Part shown: in pieces, positions 12,199-22,725 of the stretch
How positions within the stretch are numbered: position 1 is the stretch's first letter
Layout of the letters: each line of letters opens with the position of its first letter
Source of the DNA: Gigantopelta aegis
Taxonomy: Eukaryota; Mollusca; Gastropoda; Neomphalida; Peltospiridae
Assembly: GCF_016097555.1 (NCBI RefSeq)
Contig: NC_054702.1
Location: forward strand, 85,766,610 to 85,830,609
Direction of reading: 5' to 3'
DNA: 64,000 bases
Translations under genes and position numbers: made by a program
Notes under the pieces: generated by a model
Database searches by the model: none
The model's input: only the letters and a program-made list of their open reading frames with translations
What the model was told of the DNA's origin: nothing

Positions 12199-13143
12199 AT
12201 TTTGTTCGATTCCAAATATTATGATATTCATGCTGAGGTGTCTTTAATCATTCATTTACTCACTTGAATTAAACAGTTAAGATTTGAAATGCTATTTATT
12301 GTCAACTTCAATTGAATCATTTAATCTGATGACCTCACATCAGTAAAATAATTATATATCTGTATTTAGACATACGACCTTGTTACTCATTCGTATTACT
12401 GTATCAGTCTATTCTGATCACTAAATATAGATAATCAGTTTTCACTGCAAGACAGTTATTTCATTAGATGGTTATTATAAGTAACTTAGTGGAAATTAAA
12501 CCTGGTCTACTATGTTACCGCATGTCCACTAGGTTACTTTCATGAACAAATATATTTATAAAAATTAAAATGTATGTTGTTAATGGATATTAGCATATAG
12601 TTACAAGGGCAGTAAAAGGATGTGCTGGTTGATATATAGCAAAACTACTTCTTGCAACATATAGGAAATATTTTTCAAATTATAAGTGATAGTTTGTAAG
12701 AAAATATATGATAAGAGTAAACATTTAGGTGATTACATAAAATATAACCTTATCTTGTAACAAAGTGACGTTAATTCATAGAAAGGGACAGTTTGCCTAA
12801 ATTGTAGTACCATATAAAATGTCCCCTGTGTATGTTTAGAGCAATGTTTGATATTGCTGTTGTCCATAACTTAGTGGACACTATTTCTTACCTGTGACAG
12901 TTTTAAAAAACCCACATACAAAACTGCAATGGCTATTAGCGTGCCAAACCATCATTTCATGTGCAGAAATATATATTGAATACAGTACTGCAAATAAAAA
13001 ATAGATTGAAGTTGTTTCATTTTTAAGAAAAACAAAATCAGAATTTTTCACCTTTTCTGTGGAATGACCCAATTAGTCGTCAAAAAGTCTCTGTTAGTCG
13101 ATAACATCTTAAAAATTGCAAGGAACTCTGAAATGTCCCTTAA

Positions 13144-13672
13144 GTACTAGCCAGTGCGCTGTTACACGATTAAGTCTTCGCAATAATTATTATCTTTTGT
13201 ATATAAATTAATAAATTAATTGTGCTAAATAATACTAAATACATTTTTAGGGGTGATTTTAAAAAGTCAATGCAATAATTTGAATAAACAAAATCATGGG
13301 CTCCATTTGTTTCGATGTTTGATCTCCCCGAACAGTATGGTCTAATCGTGTGTGTGTGTGTGTGTGTGTGAGATCAGATGAAGTCACACTGTTGCAGCAT
13401 GCCACCTTCATTGTATGTGACAATCGGTTGAATCGACCGTTGTCAAGCATGCAAATCGGGCCAGTTTTTCAAAAATTAATCACTGTATAACCATTATTAA
13501 AATTATTAAAACCAAATATTAAACGACTTAAAGAAAATTGAAAAATACATTAAAATTTGACTCAGAACAGCATAATAAAAATATATTAGGCTAACCCAGC
13601 AGTGGCGTAGGAAGCTGCCAAAAGGGCGGGGGGAGGGGTGCGTGACACACACACACACACATATATATAGAT
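13144..13672. other. Non-coding; (tg)n microsatellite
   Basis: A (gt)n tract lies at 13349-13370. A G-rich repeat end (gcagtggcgtaggaagctg) lies near 13600 and resembles a MITE end seen again at 63253. No gene is seen. Confidence 0.45.
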
Positions 13673-13673
13673 A

Positions 13674-14090
13674 CAGTGGACTCTTGTCTAAACCGGATGC
13701 TGTGTAATCCGGATCTCTGCGTAAACCGGTCCATTTCTAAAGTACTGCCCAGCTACCGTTTATCTCTTAGGTATAAATCTCTGCCTAACAGTGTTCGAGA
13801 TTAACGGTATCCCGATATCCGGGGATACCAGAATTTAATTTTGGATACCAGACTTCATGAACCCAGTAACCCACCGGGATACCATATAACACTAAATTCT
13901 CAGGTGGGATACCAGATTTTGAATTGTTAGTAGGCCTATCCAACTGGGATACTGCCCCAAAATTTTAATCTCGAACACTGCTGCCTAATCCGTACTCTGT
14001 TTACTCCGGACTCCGGATCAAAATCAAGAACGAAAGAACCATTCATGCATTAATTACCTCTGTCTACACCGGATTGGGATTTGACTGAAC
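13674..14090. mobile_element. TIR element with 'cagtggactcttgtctaaaccgg' end
   Basis: Repeated phrases 'taaaccgg', 'tacaccgg' and 'ctccgga' run in toward both ends, and the right side ends near 'ccggattgggatttgactg'. This resembles the terminal regions of pogo/Tigger-type MITEs (family knowledge; my assignment is tentative). It is interrupted by the hAT-like MITE at 13789-13980. Confidence 0.45.
13789..13980. mobile_element. hAT-like MITE with perfect 8-bp target duplication
   Basis: It begins 'cagtgttcgagattaa' and ends 'ttaatctcgaacactg', flanked on each side by 'ctgcctaa' (13781-13788 and 13981-13988). An 8-bp duplication plus a CAG...CTG terminus is diagnostic of hAT-type insertion. The interior repeats 'gggatacca' and its variants several times. 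Confidence 0.9.
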
Positions 14091-14811
14091 GACGGGCTGC
14101 TTAATTAGTCGAACAATGATCGTCAATTGCCAAGTAATCAGGACGCCGTCGCAAGATCAAATACAAAATGTAATCACACTCGTGTGAAGTTTACTCTTAT
14201 TGCGATTAATCGAATTAATATTAGTGTGTGTGTTGATACCTAACTGATTTCACTCTTATGAATTCGGCAAGTTATACTTGTCAACCTAACGCATGTATAA
14301 ATAGGTGCAAGTAGCTCGTATATTTTGTGTTATCTTACATTCTATACTTTTCTATACTTTCATTCGGTTTTCGGTGTCAACAGGAGAGGTTCACTCATCT
14401 GTCTTGAAGATTTAAGTAACGACTTGAGCTATTTAATTTTATTTTACCACCATTGGGACAACCGTAAGTCATTAGCCATTGTGTTTACCATTGTTTTTTT
14501 CTTGTAGGCTCCGTTCGAGGATTGAGAATTCTTAAATTTGTGCTTACTATTGCGTCCTCTGACCGTCCTTTGCATTAAGATAATAATGGCCGCCCTCTGT
14601 CTATTTGATTAATCTATTGTATTTTTAAACTAGTGTATTAACTCTTAATTATTGTTTTGTAGTAGTGCCAGCTACTATTTAAGATAGTATTAATTGTTGT
14701 ACTATAACTACCGTATATTAACTCGAAAGTAAATAATTCCCTCCCGGAATACTGTTTAAAATAAAAAATTAACAAAACATAAACAACAACTTTACCTTTC
14801 TACCCGCCATG
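14091..14811. other. Non-coding AT-rich DNA
   Basis: No recognisable gene. 14767-14811 may be leader sequence of the proline-rich region that follows. Confidence 0.35.
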
Positions 14812-14841
14812 ACAGCCGCCATATTGGATTCAGTTCTTGAC

Positions 14842-15128
14842 ATGTCGGAAATAAAAGACGATAGCAATAATTTAAACACCTCTGCCAATGGAGACAAGCT
14901 AGATTTAGTCTTAAATAATAAAACAACAACAACTTGATTGGGATCATACCTTTGGTACTCCCAAGATTGAAAAAAACCCACATGATGCCTCTACCCCCTC
15001 AGTGTACGACTCGCACACCCCCATACCCTCCCAATTCCGGACAGAAGTCAGATATTATGGCTGGTATTTTAACAAATCCCCCGCTAACAGAAACTGAGGA
15101 AAATTTCTCAGATGAATCTTTTCCGGAT

Positions 15129-15178
<50 letters not shown>

Positions 15179-15184
15179 CCCCCC

Positions 15185-15248
<64 letters not shown>

Positions 15249-15636
15249 GACAACATCGCCAGAGTCACCGATGACCTCAATAGTAAATTTTTAAATTGCG
15301 ATGAGGATTCCGAGACCTCCTCTAGATCAACTGACTTAGTTATCCATTTTGTAGAAGAAGACCTTCCAGAAGAATCCCCTCCAGAAATAAACAATATTTG
15401 TCCCGATCCAACCTCTGACTGTTTTTGTTGGCGAGGTAAGCGCCAAATCAGAACGAAGTGCAACAAACGCCAGTGTGTCACCCAGATCACCAACACCACC
15501 ACCAACTCCAGTTAAGACAGTCAGGAAAAAGAAGGAGTTTCTTCCCCCCACGCCACATCATGAGGGTATGAGAAAGAGAAGAGTGTCGTCGGAGGTGACC
15601 CACACAACAGAAGAAGAGATTGGTAAGTACAATGTT
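14842..15636 (+). pseudogene. Unrecognised proline-rich gene, 5' part, frame broken
   Basis: Coding-like sequence starts at ATG 14842 (MSEIKDDSNNLNTS...) but changes frame at least twice before and around the C tract. The longest single frame (14934-15515) encodes an acidic Ser/Glu-rich stretch, then about 38 prolines from the C tract at 15130-15246, then an acidic segment containing DSETSSRSTDL. From about 15394 another frame continues (VGEVSAKSERSATNASVSP..., PPTPHHEGMRKRRVSSEV) up to a strong donor ATTG|gtaagt at 15622. Length errors in the C tract, true frameshifts or unseen mini-introns could explain the breaks. I recognise no family. Confidence 0.45.
15130..15246. repeat. 117-base C tract (two near-pure runs)
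   Basis: C runs are interrupted only by aa near 15177 and a near 15185. Such tracts are prone to assembly length error and can adopt i-motif/G-quadruplex structure. A second C run of about 30 lies at 16130-16161 and another at 18736-18753. Confidence 0.95.
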
Positions 15637-15748
15637 TCAACTGCCAATCGTTACTGACTTTTGGCAGACGATATCTATGAAAAATTTGCCAGCGATGAAA
15701 TAGCCAAAAAGAGTAAAATTTCGATTAAAACCCCCACCCCCCATTTCA

Positions 15749-16014
15749 GGAATCAGACAAGTCTTTTTTGCTGGCAAAAATCCCACCCGATATGAATATT
15801 TTTTCCTTCAAGAGTCTATCAACTCCATTTCTTCTGAATCTTCCTTCAGTCTCGAAACCTCTCTCTTTTTCTTTACCAGGCTCATGGATGGAAGAGTTTT
15901 CATCCATTCTAACACAGAAACTCCCTTACTCAAGCTGGGTAGTTATTTCTATCTTCGCCCCGATCCCAACTCTAGTGTCAGTGTAGAAATCTTGTTTGAG
16001 ATGATCTACCAATA
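15749..16014 (+). CDS. 3' exon of the proline-rich gene (unknown function)
   Basis: After acceptor ccccatttcag at about 15748, an open frame of about 88 codons runs to TAA at 16012-16014. It begins GIRQVFFAGKNPTRYEYF and later includes RLMDGRVFIHSNTE and LGSYFYLRPDP. The donor at 15622 leaves one base (G) and this exon supplies GA, so the frame is preserved across a roughly 126-bp intron. The exon has no usable ATG at its start, so it is missed by simple ORF calls. The sequence is amphipathic beta-like rather than low complexity. Function is unknown. Confidence 0.5.
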
Positions 16015-16129
16015 ACCCATAGATACTAACAAGAGCCTGGATCATACCCCCACCCCCTCCTACTCCAAGTTAGGCTACACCCAAAATCCCCAACTTAGCC
16101 AAGATATCCACCTTCAAGTACTAAGTTCC

Positions 16130-16164
<35 letters not shown>

Positions 16165-16191
16165 AATATTACACAACAGCTTTTCACCATG

Positions 16192-16922
16192 TATTCAACA
16201 CGGTTCCGTTCAGGTCCACACGCCCCCAACAGACGTCAACATGATACATTCCCAGTCTGGAGCTCCACGCGGTAAGACGTGTTTGTTTCGCTTGTGCACA
16301 CTGCACGTGCTTTCGTGTGCTCGACTTGGGGGTCCTTCATTTCGTTGTTTTTGTCAGCGAAATGAAGTTTACTACTGGGATGTATGCGGCCATTGGAACT
16401 GATTGAACGCTGGAACGCTTCTCGTTTCGACAGTCTGCACCACCTGGATGGATTCTTTTTTAGCGAGATTCCTTGCCTCCACATCATTTCTCTGTCTGAC
16501 TGTCGACTTGGGTTTTTTCGTGACTTGTATGACGGCCATTCTGCAGAACGCCACGGTTGTTCGCGTTTAGTCTCTACATGTCCGAGCCTGTCCTAGCAGC
16601 ACTGGCAGATTGACCGCCCCACTCTTAAGAAGAAATAGGAAGCGGGGTCGGCCCCTACTACTCTTTTTCTAGACTTTACCTTGCTTTATAGTGATACCGT
16701 CTCATATCCTCCGGAGTCGGGCCCGTCCGCACCACTATACCAACCCATGACGACTGGACTATACCCTAGTCTGATACTCTCTCTCGTTCAAACGGATCCG
16801 GCTTCTCAAGATCTATTTCAGCACAGCACTAAACCTTCAACGTCTATCGACTGTCAATCTAGGGGTTTTCTTCACGGGATGCAACCCATCTCGTCCCTTA
16901 GCTGTGCACCCAAACGGCCTTA
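16192..16922 (+). pseudogene. Coding-like fragments in several frames, unknown family
   Basis: ATG 16192 opens a basic peptide (MYSTRFRSGPHAPNRRQ...) ending at a possible donor near 16271 (ccacgcg|gtaagac). Further fragments follow: LELIERWNASRFDSLHHLDG in frame 16384-16596; a hydrophobic run reading LARFLASTSFLCLTVDLG in another frame; then SDTVSYPPESGPSAPLYQP at 16681 onward. The last shifts frame near 16858 and ends in NPSRPLAVHPNGLNEATR before TAA at 16920-16922. GC content is higher than the flanks. This reads as a compact, frame-damaged gene cluster, possibly the continuation of the proline-rich region. No family recognised. Confidence 0.35.
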
Positions 16923-17043
16923 ACGAGGCCACTCGCGTGGACATATCGATCGGACTTTAAACTTTTAGATCTGCGTTCAAAATTTTATGTCTAAATTACT
17001 TCTTTTTTAAAAAATATTATTAAATAGTCCGATCCTCTCTTCT

Positions 17044-17244
17044 CAATCTAATTAAAATTAGCTCCACTATTACATGTGGATCTAAAGACAGCCAGTTGGA
17101 GCTCATGTCCACCAATCAAAACCTTACTTGCAGAATCCTGCCAGTGGTTTAAAACTAACAACACTGCGTAGTCCCCAATGTCCAGGTAACATTTCGTCTG
17201 TAAATAATAATTTAAATATTGACCAAACACACTTCGCCTTTTAT
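17044..17244. repeat. Fold-back TIR repeat, copy B (runs into gap)
   Basis: It starts 'aatctaattaaaattagctcc' (17044), which is the inverse of the end of copy A at 478. Its core matches the window start and then enters the N gap. Confidence 0.7.
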
Positions 17245-17444
17245 NNNNNNNNNNNNNNNNNNNNNNNNNNNNNNNNNNNNNNNNNNNNNNNNNNNNNNNN
17301 NNNNNNNNNNNNNNNNNNNNNNNNNNNNNNNNNNNNNNNNNNNNNNNNNNNNNNNNNNNNNNNNNNNNNNNNNNNNNNNNNNNNNNNNNNNNNNNNNNNN
17401 NNNNNNNNNNNNNNNNNNNNNNNNNNNNNNNNNNNNNNNNNNNN
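17245..17444. other. Assembly gap (200 N)
   Basis: Exactly 200 N, a conventional placeholder, so the true gap size is unknown. ORFs that span it are meaningless. Confidence 1.
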
Positions 17445-18444
17445 ATTTTTCAGCTACGATACGTGAAACAAAATAGATTGTGATCAACAATTTGGATGTA
17501 AAACAAATCCATTCTAGTAAACAAAAGTGAAACACCCTACAGTAAACAGGAAAAACTTAAAGTGCGACGTTTCTAACTGCGTTCAGGCGCATGGTTTGCA
17601 AAAAGTATCGTAATGCGCATGTGCAGTTCATCATTTTTAAGACAACTACATGAAAAAAATATATGTTTCTTAATTATGCACAGTTGCTGAACACTTAATT
17701 TATTCAGGGTTTTTTAAAGGAAAAATTCAATTTGTCAAGCGTTCTGGTCCGGTCCGCGTTTTACCAACACACATCGCTCACACTTGATGTCCATACTGAT
17801 AGGCATTACGTCCATACCTGCGCATAGTTTGTAAAATATAATCTTTTTAATGAATTGATTCTAAATTAACAAAATTTATATACTCAAAATTATTTACAAC
17901 TGTTATGAATGGATTATGAATACTATTCACTACAATAGAGGCACAAAAATGTAGCATACCTTTTGCAGATTGAATATAATAATTAAAAATAAATTCTTAA
18001 AAATTGTAAAAATTAAATTCTTTGGCCTTGTTGATCTGGTACGTGTGAGGTCATGTGACACGCACAGAATGTTAATTCATCTTTCTCCATTTTAAGTCAA
18101 TTTCTACGAGTCATGTGGATCCAATATCGGTAATTTTAAGGAATAAACAAAAACGACTTAGTAAAATTAATGGTTTTAGGGGTTTGTAAAGTTTTGTATT
18201 TAGATACTTACTTTTCTCAACTTTGTTTATAAAAATGTTCCTGAACTGTGAAGAAAAACCTCATAAATGAACAACATGCCGATGACAACAAATCGGATGT
18301 TGATTGCGCGAATCGTGCACGAGAAAACAAAGTGAACTGAATTTGAAGCATAACGCAGTTAGGGACGTTCACGATAACTAAGTTGTAGTAAATTCCATGG
18401 TATGAAAAAAAGGCGTCCCCGTGAGTTGGAAGCATAATAGTGCG
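17445..18444. other. Non-coding AT-rich DNA
   Basis: No gene, SINE or TIR recognised. Confidence 0.4.
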
Positions 18445-18448
18445 CTTT

Positions 18449-19580
18449 CCAGACAGTTTGTCCACTGGACAATTTGTCCACGGACGATTCGTCCACTCAT
18501 CTCGGACACATTAATAGTTATTTCTTTGACATTGTAATCGTTTCTTAACATTATTTTGTGGTTTACTATAACCAAAAAAGGTAAAATAGAATTAGAATTC
18601 AACATTAATATCCAGTTTTTATTAACTGTTTGTATTCATTATCATGCGGACGATTCGTCCACTCGCTCGTACATTATCTCACACGTCACGATGTGGTAAA
18701 TAGGTAATGCAAGCCTCCGCGTCGGAAGACTTTATTACCCCCCCCCCCCCCCCATGTCATGTTCTCTTTCAATGGCGTAAATTCTATCCACTGTACCCTC
18801 CCTCGTCACATGTTATCCCCATATGCCTAATAACCTCGAAATAAAATAAAAACTCGTTGTCTTCAATTCCAATTTAATTAAATGTACATTAGAAAACAAT
18901 TCAACAAAACAACAAATGTCATTCAAAAGTTAACATATTTGACATTAGTAGAAATGAACAAGCGAATGTTTTTGGTCAATTAAATCAGTGTAGAATCGAT
19001 GAATGTTATTTCGTCGTTGTTAACTGCACAAATCACTGTAGGAGATTATCCATTCAAATATCACTGGAAAAGAATCGTCCAACAGTCGGCCGACTAATGA
19101 ATGGATAATCTCGCAACAGCACGAATCAATTCTTTGGCAGTAATTTCGTCATTGGTGTAGCGTCTCCAAATGGCAAATACTTCTCCCTACCGGGTCCTAT
19201 GCTTCAGCCGTTGCATCCGTCGAACTCTTCCATCGCTCACTCGTTCCATCGTCATATTCACCAACTTGGCTTCTCGGAGAAGCAGAGGCACCAGCAGGTA
19301 AAACTGTATCCTGTCTCGTGTTGCTCTGGCATTAATTCGCTGATGCCAACCTTCGGTGTTGTTGTTTGTTCTAATCTGAAAAAAATACGTGGTAAAATGT
19401 ATTTAATAATTTATTTAGCCCCCATGTACATATAGTACACATTATTTAGTCCGTGGACGAAATGTACTGGGAAATAAAACACTAGTGGACGAATCGTCCG
19501 GAACTGATTTTTTGTAGTGGACGAATCGTCTCGAGTTCCTCAGTCGACGAATTGTCCAGTGGACGAATCGACTGCATCCC
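18449..19580. mobile_element. TIR-like element with GGACGAATCGTCC motif clusters
   Basis: The left side (18459-18495 and 18648-18662) and right side (19449-19572) carry inverted copies of 'gtccactggacaatt' and of the palindrome ggacgattcgtcc / ggacgaatcgtcc, at least seven in total. The centre is non-coding and includes an 18-base C run. No convincing target-site duplication was found, so the ends are approximate. It is probably a non-autonomous DNA transposon. Confidence 0.55.
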
Positions 19581-19589
19581 ATTAGTGCA

Positions 19590-20631
19590 CGGGGCACGTT
19601 ATGTCAATACTTTTCTTAGAAGAACTACGTCCCTTCTGACAAGAAACATAACACAGATATACCTAAGCTTTTCAAATGTATGAGTTATTCTGATCTTCTA
19701 CCGACAAACTTTCAAAACAATAGGGTTTCTAAAACTCTGCCAGCATACCACAAGACGGTCTACATTTGAAGTTGTTAAGATTGGTAACCAGTCATGTTTA
19801 AACACTACATGTCTACCGGGAAAATGACAATTGATGCAATGAATATATATATAAATTAAAAAATATGTCTCCTACTGGTCTCAAACCAATACCAATGCAA
19901 CACGAAGAGACCTGACACTCCTATACGTCACCACAACTACAGTACAGGTTCGTTTCGCATAGGGGCGTCAGATTTCTTTGTGTAGTGTTGGTGTTCTGGT
20001 TAACAACATGTAAGTTTAATGTCATGACTGGACTCGAGAATAATCAAACTTAAGCTCTGTGGCATCAGATTTAGGAAATATTTTTTATTTTACAGGCCTC
20101 ACGAGAGGTCACAATCATAGAGCAAAGTCACTTCTCTCTCAAACTTTAGAGAGGGGGAAGTATTTAACAGCAGGGAGACTTGAATTTTTATTCCGAAAAA
20201 TAAAATACACAAAAAGAAGTTATCTTAATACAGGTGCAACTTTTACAATCTGTATTTTAATTTTTTAGTATTGTTTTTTTTTTTACAGTCTGTACTGCTA
20301 ATTGATGGATATGTGCTCTATAGTCTTTTTAAATCACCTTTCCACATGTCCCCTTCTTTTAAAATAATGAAATTTAATTGAACAGCACTAATTTAACCGT
20401 TTAGAATTCATTCTCTCACAAGTTTGTCTTTTCATTTCGCTTAATACTCCATGCAGAGTATTGTCCAAGTAGATTAATCTACCACGGTCAAGCTTAGATT
20501 ACCCAGAGGCAATTGAATGCGTTACACAGTCAGAGTTTCTTAATTGATACACTGTGGAGTTGTCAGACTGAATAATTTCTAGGTACATAATTTGCAAGGG
20601 AAAGAGATCAGACAGTTTGCCCATTCTGCAG
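19590..20631. other. Non-coding, intron or intergenic
   Basis: AT-rich with no recognisable coding segment. If the CMTR1-like gene is real, its 3' part is intron ending in the acceptor cccattctgcag at 20620-20631. Confidence 0.4.
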
Positions 20632-20768
20632 TACATGCGCAGCATCAATGAAGACCTGTGTAAACTGCTGGTGTCCACGTCTACTAAAGATGTCAATGAA
20701 ATAGTCCCACTACAAGCACTTCAGAACGACGAACAGTTCTTTCAGTACATCAAGGATTCCAATGAAAT
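20632..20768 (+). CDS. CMTR1-like exon 1 of 3 (partial gene)
   Basis: After acceptor cccattctgcag the frame reads YMRSINEDLCKLLVST..., then VNEIVPLQALQNDEQFFQYI and KDSNE. It ends at a possible donor AAAT|gtcagt (phase 2). The pattern (N...L, VPL, D..F..Y...SNE) fits the segment of cap-specific mRNA 2'-O-methyltransferase 1 just after the RrmJ-type methyltransferase domain. Assignment rests on remembered family pattern, supported by the two downstream exons in the same order and strand. The methyltransferase domain itself is not in this window. Confidence 0.5.
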
Positions 20769-22023
20769 GTCAGTTTCAAGGAGTGTTCTAACTATAAGAT
20801 TTCCAGTGATATTGTGTAATGGAGATGTTTATTGCCAGTATAATATTTGGCAACACTAAGTGTTTTAGTTCCTGATACCTGGTTAGAATGTAGTACAAGT
20901 GTCCTCTAACTGTACTATACACCAAAGCTAGAGGACACTCGAGCTAGTTAGGATGGTCTTTTCTTTATTATTTGTTCTTAAACATTTGTATTTTTGCAGT
21001 TTGGCTACATAACAAAATTAATTAATTAATTAATTAATCTCTAAAAATAATTTTACTTAAAAAAAAGTTATATAGGTGTTCTTTGAGCGTCTGTTTAGCG
21101 AAAAATCCAACTTTGATTTAAAATGTATTAAATATGTGGTGGTATGTAAAAATGAAACTAGTTATTTATTAATATATAGATTAAAAATTTCTGTGTCTAT
21201 ACGATTTACTCTATTCTGATTGGACAACGTCAAAGAAAAACTTAATGTTATTCTTCGATAAACCTCAAAAAATGACGTCATTATGCCAGCTGGGATGTCA
21301 TTACGTAAAACAGGTCATGGAAATGACGCTGGAAGTTGATTCATGTGTATTTTAACTAAATATGGTGTGTTCAGGCGCTGGTGCATAAATTTTAGAAGAG
21401 GGTGAGGGGCTAAACTGTGACTAGTAAAATTTATGGTTAAGACATGCTTCCCTGGAAAAAAGTATTGAAAAAAAGAGAAACATTTGCTTGATCAAGGAGA
21501 GGATTTGACCGCCGAAACGCACCCTCGGCATATGCTTCTGTGTTTGTAATTATATAAAAACTGTTTGTCATTTTTTAATGAATTTATCGTGGTACAACTG
21601 TCACATCCTGCATAAAAGTGTGTAGCATAGTGAAGGATTCTAAACTAAAAACCTCAGAAAATGACGTCATTACATAAAACACATTATGGGAAGAATGTTA
21701 GAAACTGATTTATAAAGTTGTGCTGTTTGTAATATAACAATTGTTCCTAATTTGTTGTGAATTTATCGATGTATAACAGTCACAAATTTAGTATAAAATC
21801 ACTTTGCTACGCTACGTGATTTTATACAATTTGTGACTGTTATACATTGATAAATTCACAAAAAATTACAAACAATTCTTATATATAACTCCATTTATGC
21901 ATTCATTGCAGTGTAGTGTTTGCTGATACATGTGATGTGTGGTATGTGAATTTTGGCGATTTTTTTCCCATAAATTGACTTCATAAATTCTCAGTCACAT
22001 CAATCAATCAATGTCTTACCTTG

Positions 22024-22026
<3 letters not shown>

Positions 22027-22081
<55 letters not shown>
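22027..22081. repeat. (ac)n microsatellite
   Basis: About 27 CA units without interruption. Confidence 0.95.
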
Positions 22082-22082
<1 letters not shown>

Positions 22083-22321
22083 CATTACTTAGCTCCTGAG
22101 GGGTTTTTTTTGGAGGGGGGGGGGGGTGCCAGCGATACTAACTGATATGTTTTCCAGTGAACGTGTAGGAGTGACGTCATAGACCATGATATCATTCTGC
22201 TCATTAAAGATTGGTAGTTTTTATAAAGAGCTATAATTATTTTTCAAGGATTTAGTTTTTTAATTAGTTTTTTTTTTTCTTAGGTGATTCAATTTATTAT
22301 AATTCATTTCAAATATGGTCA

Positions 22322-22547
22322 TCAGTCTGCACTTTAAACCCAGTACATAACCTTTCTACCTTTGTTCATGTGTAATGTAGGGTCTGTCACTTTAAACCCA
22401 GTACATTAACCTTTCTACCTTTGATTCATGTGTAATGTAGGGTCTGTCACTTTAAACCCAGTACATTAACCTTTCTACCTTTGATTCATGTGTAATGTAG
22501 GGTCTGTCACTTTAAACCCAGTACATTAACCTTTCTACCTTTGATTC
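22322..22547. repeat. 60-bp tandem repeat, about 3.8 copies
   Basis: The unit 'ctttaaacccagtacattaa...' repeats at exact 60-bp spacing. The last copies are nearly identical and the first has two deletions. There are no spacers, so this is a minisatellite. Confidence 0.9.
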
Positions 22548-22633
22548 ATTGGTCTAATGCTGCTGTAAGACTGCTTCTTTCCTTTTTTAAATACTACTGC
22601 TTTGACATACAATTTTTGTATTGGGTTTTACAG

Positions 22634-22725
22634 GGAAGAGGTCAAAGAAGACAGAAAACCATTCATGTGTTGGATGCTTTGTTTCTTTGTGGAAAAGATG
22701 TAAGGATGAAACATTTCAAAGAAAG
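22634..22725 (+). CDS. CMTR1-like exon 2 of 3
   Basis: The exon follows acceptor gggttttacag, in phase 0, and encodes GRGQRRQKTIHVLDALFLCG then KDVRMKHFKER. It ends in donor AAAG|gtaatt (phase 2). The '.hvlDal.l.GkDVR..HF..R' pattern matches the guanylyltransferase-like domain of CMTR1. Phase 0 entry does not join the phase 2 end of the exon at 20632-20768, so at least one exon (about 130 residues in the family) is missing between them. Confidence 0.6.

Larger units (their letters stand above)
9668..13070. mobile_element. 3.4-kb non-autonomous TIR element with AATT flanks
   Basis: It begins 'gggtcattccacagaaaagg' and ends with the perfect inverse (21 bp). AATT lies on both sides (9664-9667, 13071-13074), inside a broken MITE whose two halves rejoin, so its boundaries are well fixed. 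There is no long ORF. At least eleven copies of a 14-bp motif related to GTAACTTAGTGGAC lie at 9864-10661 and 12481-12879 in both orientations and are absent from the centre. They resemble subterminal transposase-binding repeats. Superfamily is not assigned. Confidence 0.75.
9353..13139. mobile_element. TTAA-flanked MITE, split by a 3.4-kb insertion
   Basis: The left end (ttaa|agggacattcc at 9349-9363) and right end (gaaatgtccct|taa at 13130-13142) are inverted copies flanked by TTAA. Arm landmarks pair across the element: 'aagatgtttccgactaa' on the left, and 'ttagtcgataacatctt' on the right at 13094. TTAA duplication with an AGGGACA end is the style of piggyBac- or Kolobok-derived MITEs (family knowledge). 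The MITE proper is 9353-9667 plus 13075-13139. A second MITE with the same terminal sequence lies at 28776-29021. Confidence 0.7.
20769..22633. other. Intron-like DNA with palindrome and 60-bp tandem repeat
   Basis: A perfect-looking hairpin lies at about 21745-21875 (tttatcgatgtataacagtcacaaatt against its complement; loop near tttgctacgctacg). A tandem repeat of period 60 lies at 22322-22547 (unit includes taatgtagggtctgtcactt), four copies. The CMTR1 segment that should sit between the exons was not found here. Confidence 0.55.

Noticed and set aside
14999..15505. Minus-strand polyglycine ORF
   Set aside because: Antisense translation of the C tract; no independent evidence, and the plus strand has splice-consistent coding sequence.
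376..17150. A 16.8-kb transposon bounded by inverted copies at 376-478 and 17044-17150
   Set aside because: The sequence at the window start shows that both are arms of a short (about 0.6 kb) fold-back repeat, so these are two separate copies, not the ends of one large element.
17128..17535. ORFs running through the 17.2-17.4 kb gap
   Set aside because: They consist mostly of X from N bases. The same applies to the ORF at 47657-47983.
22322..22547. Possible CRISPR-like array
   Set aside because: Direct 60-bp repeats with no spacers in an animal genome; it is a minisatellite.
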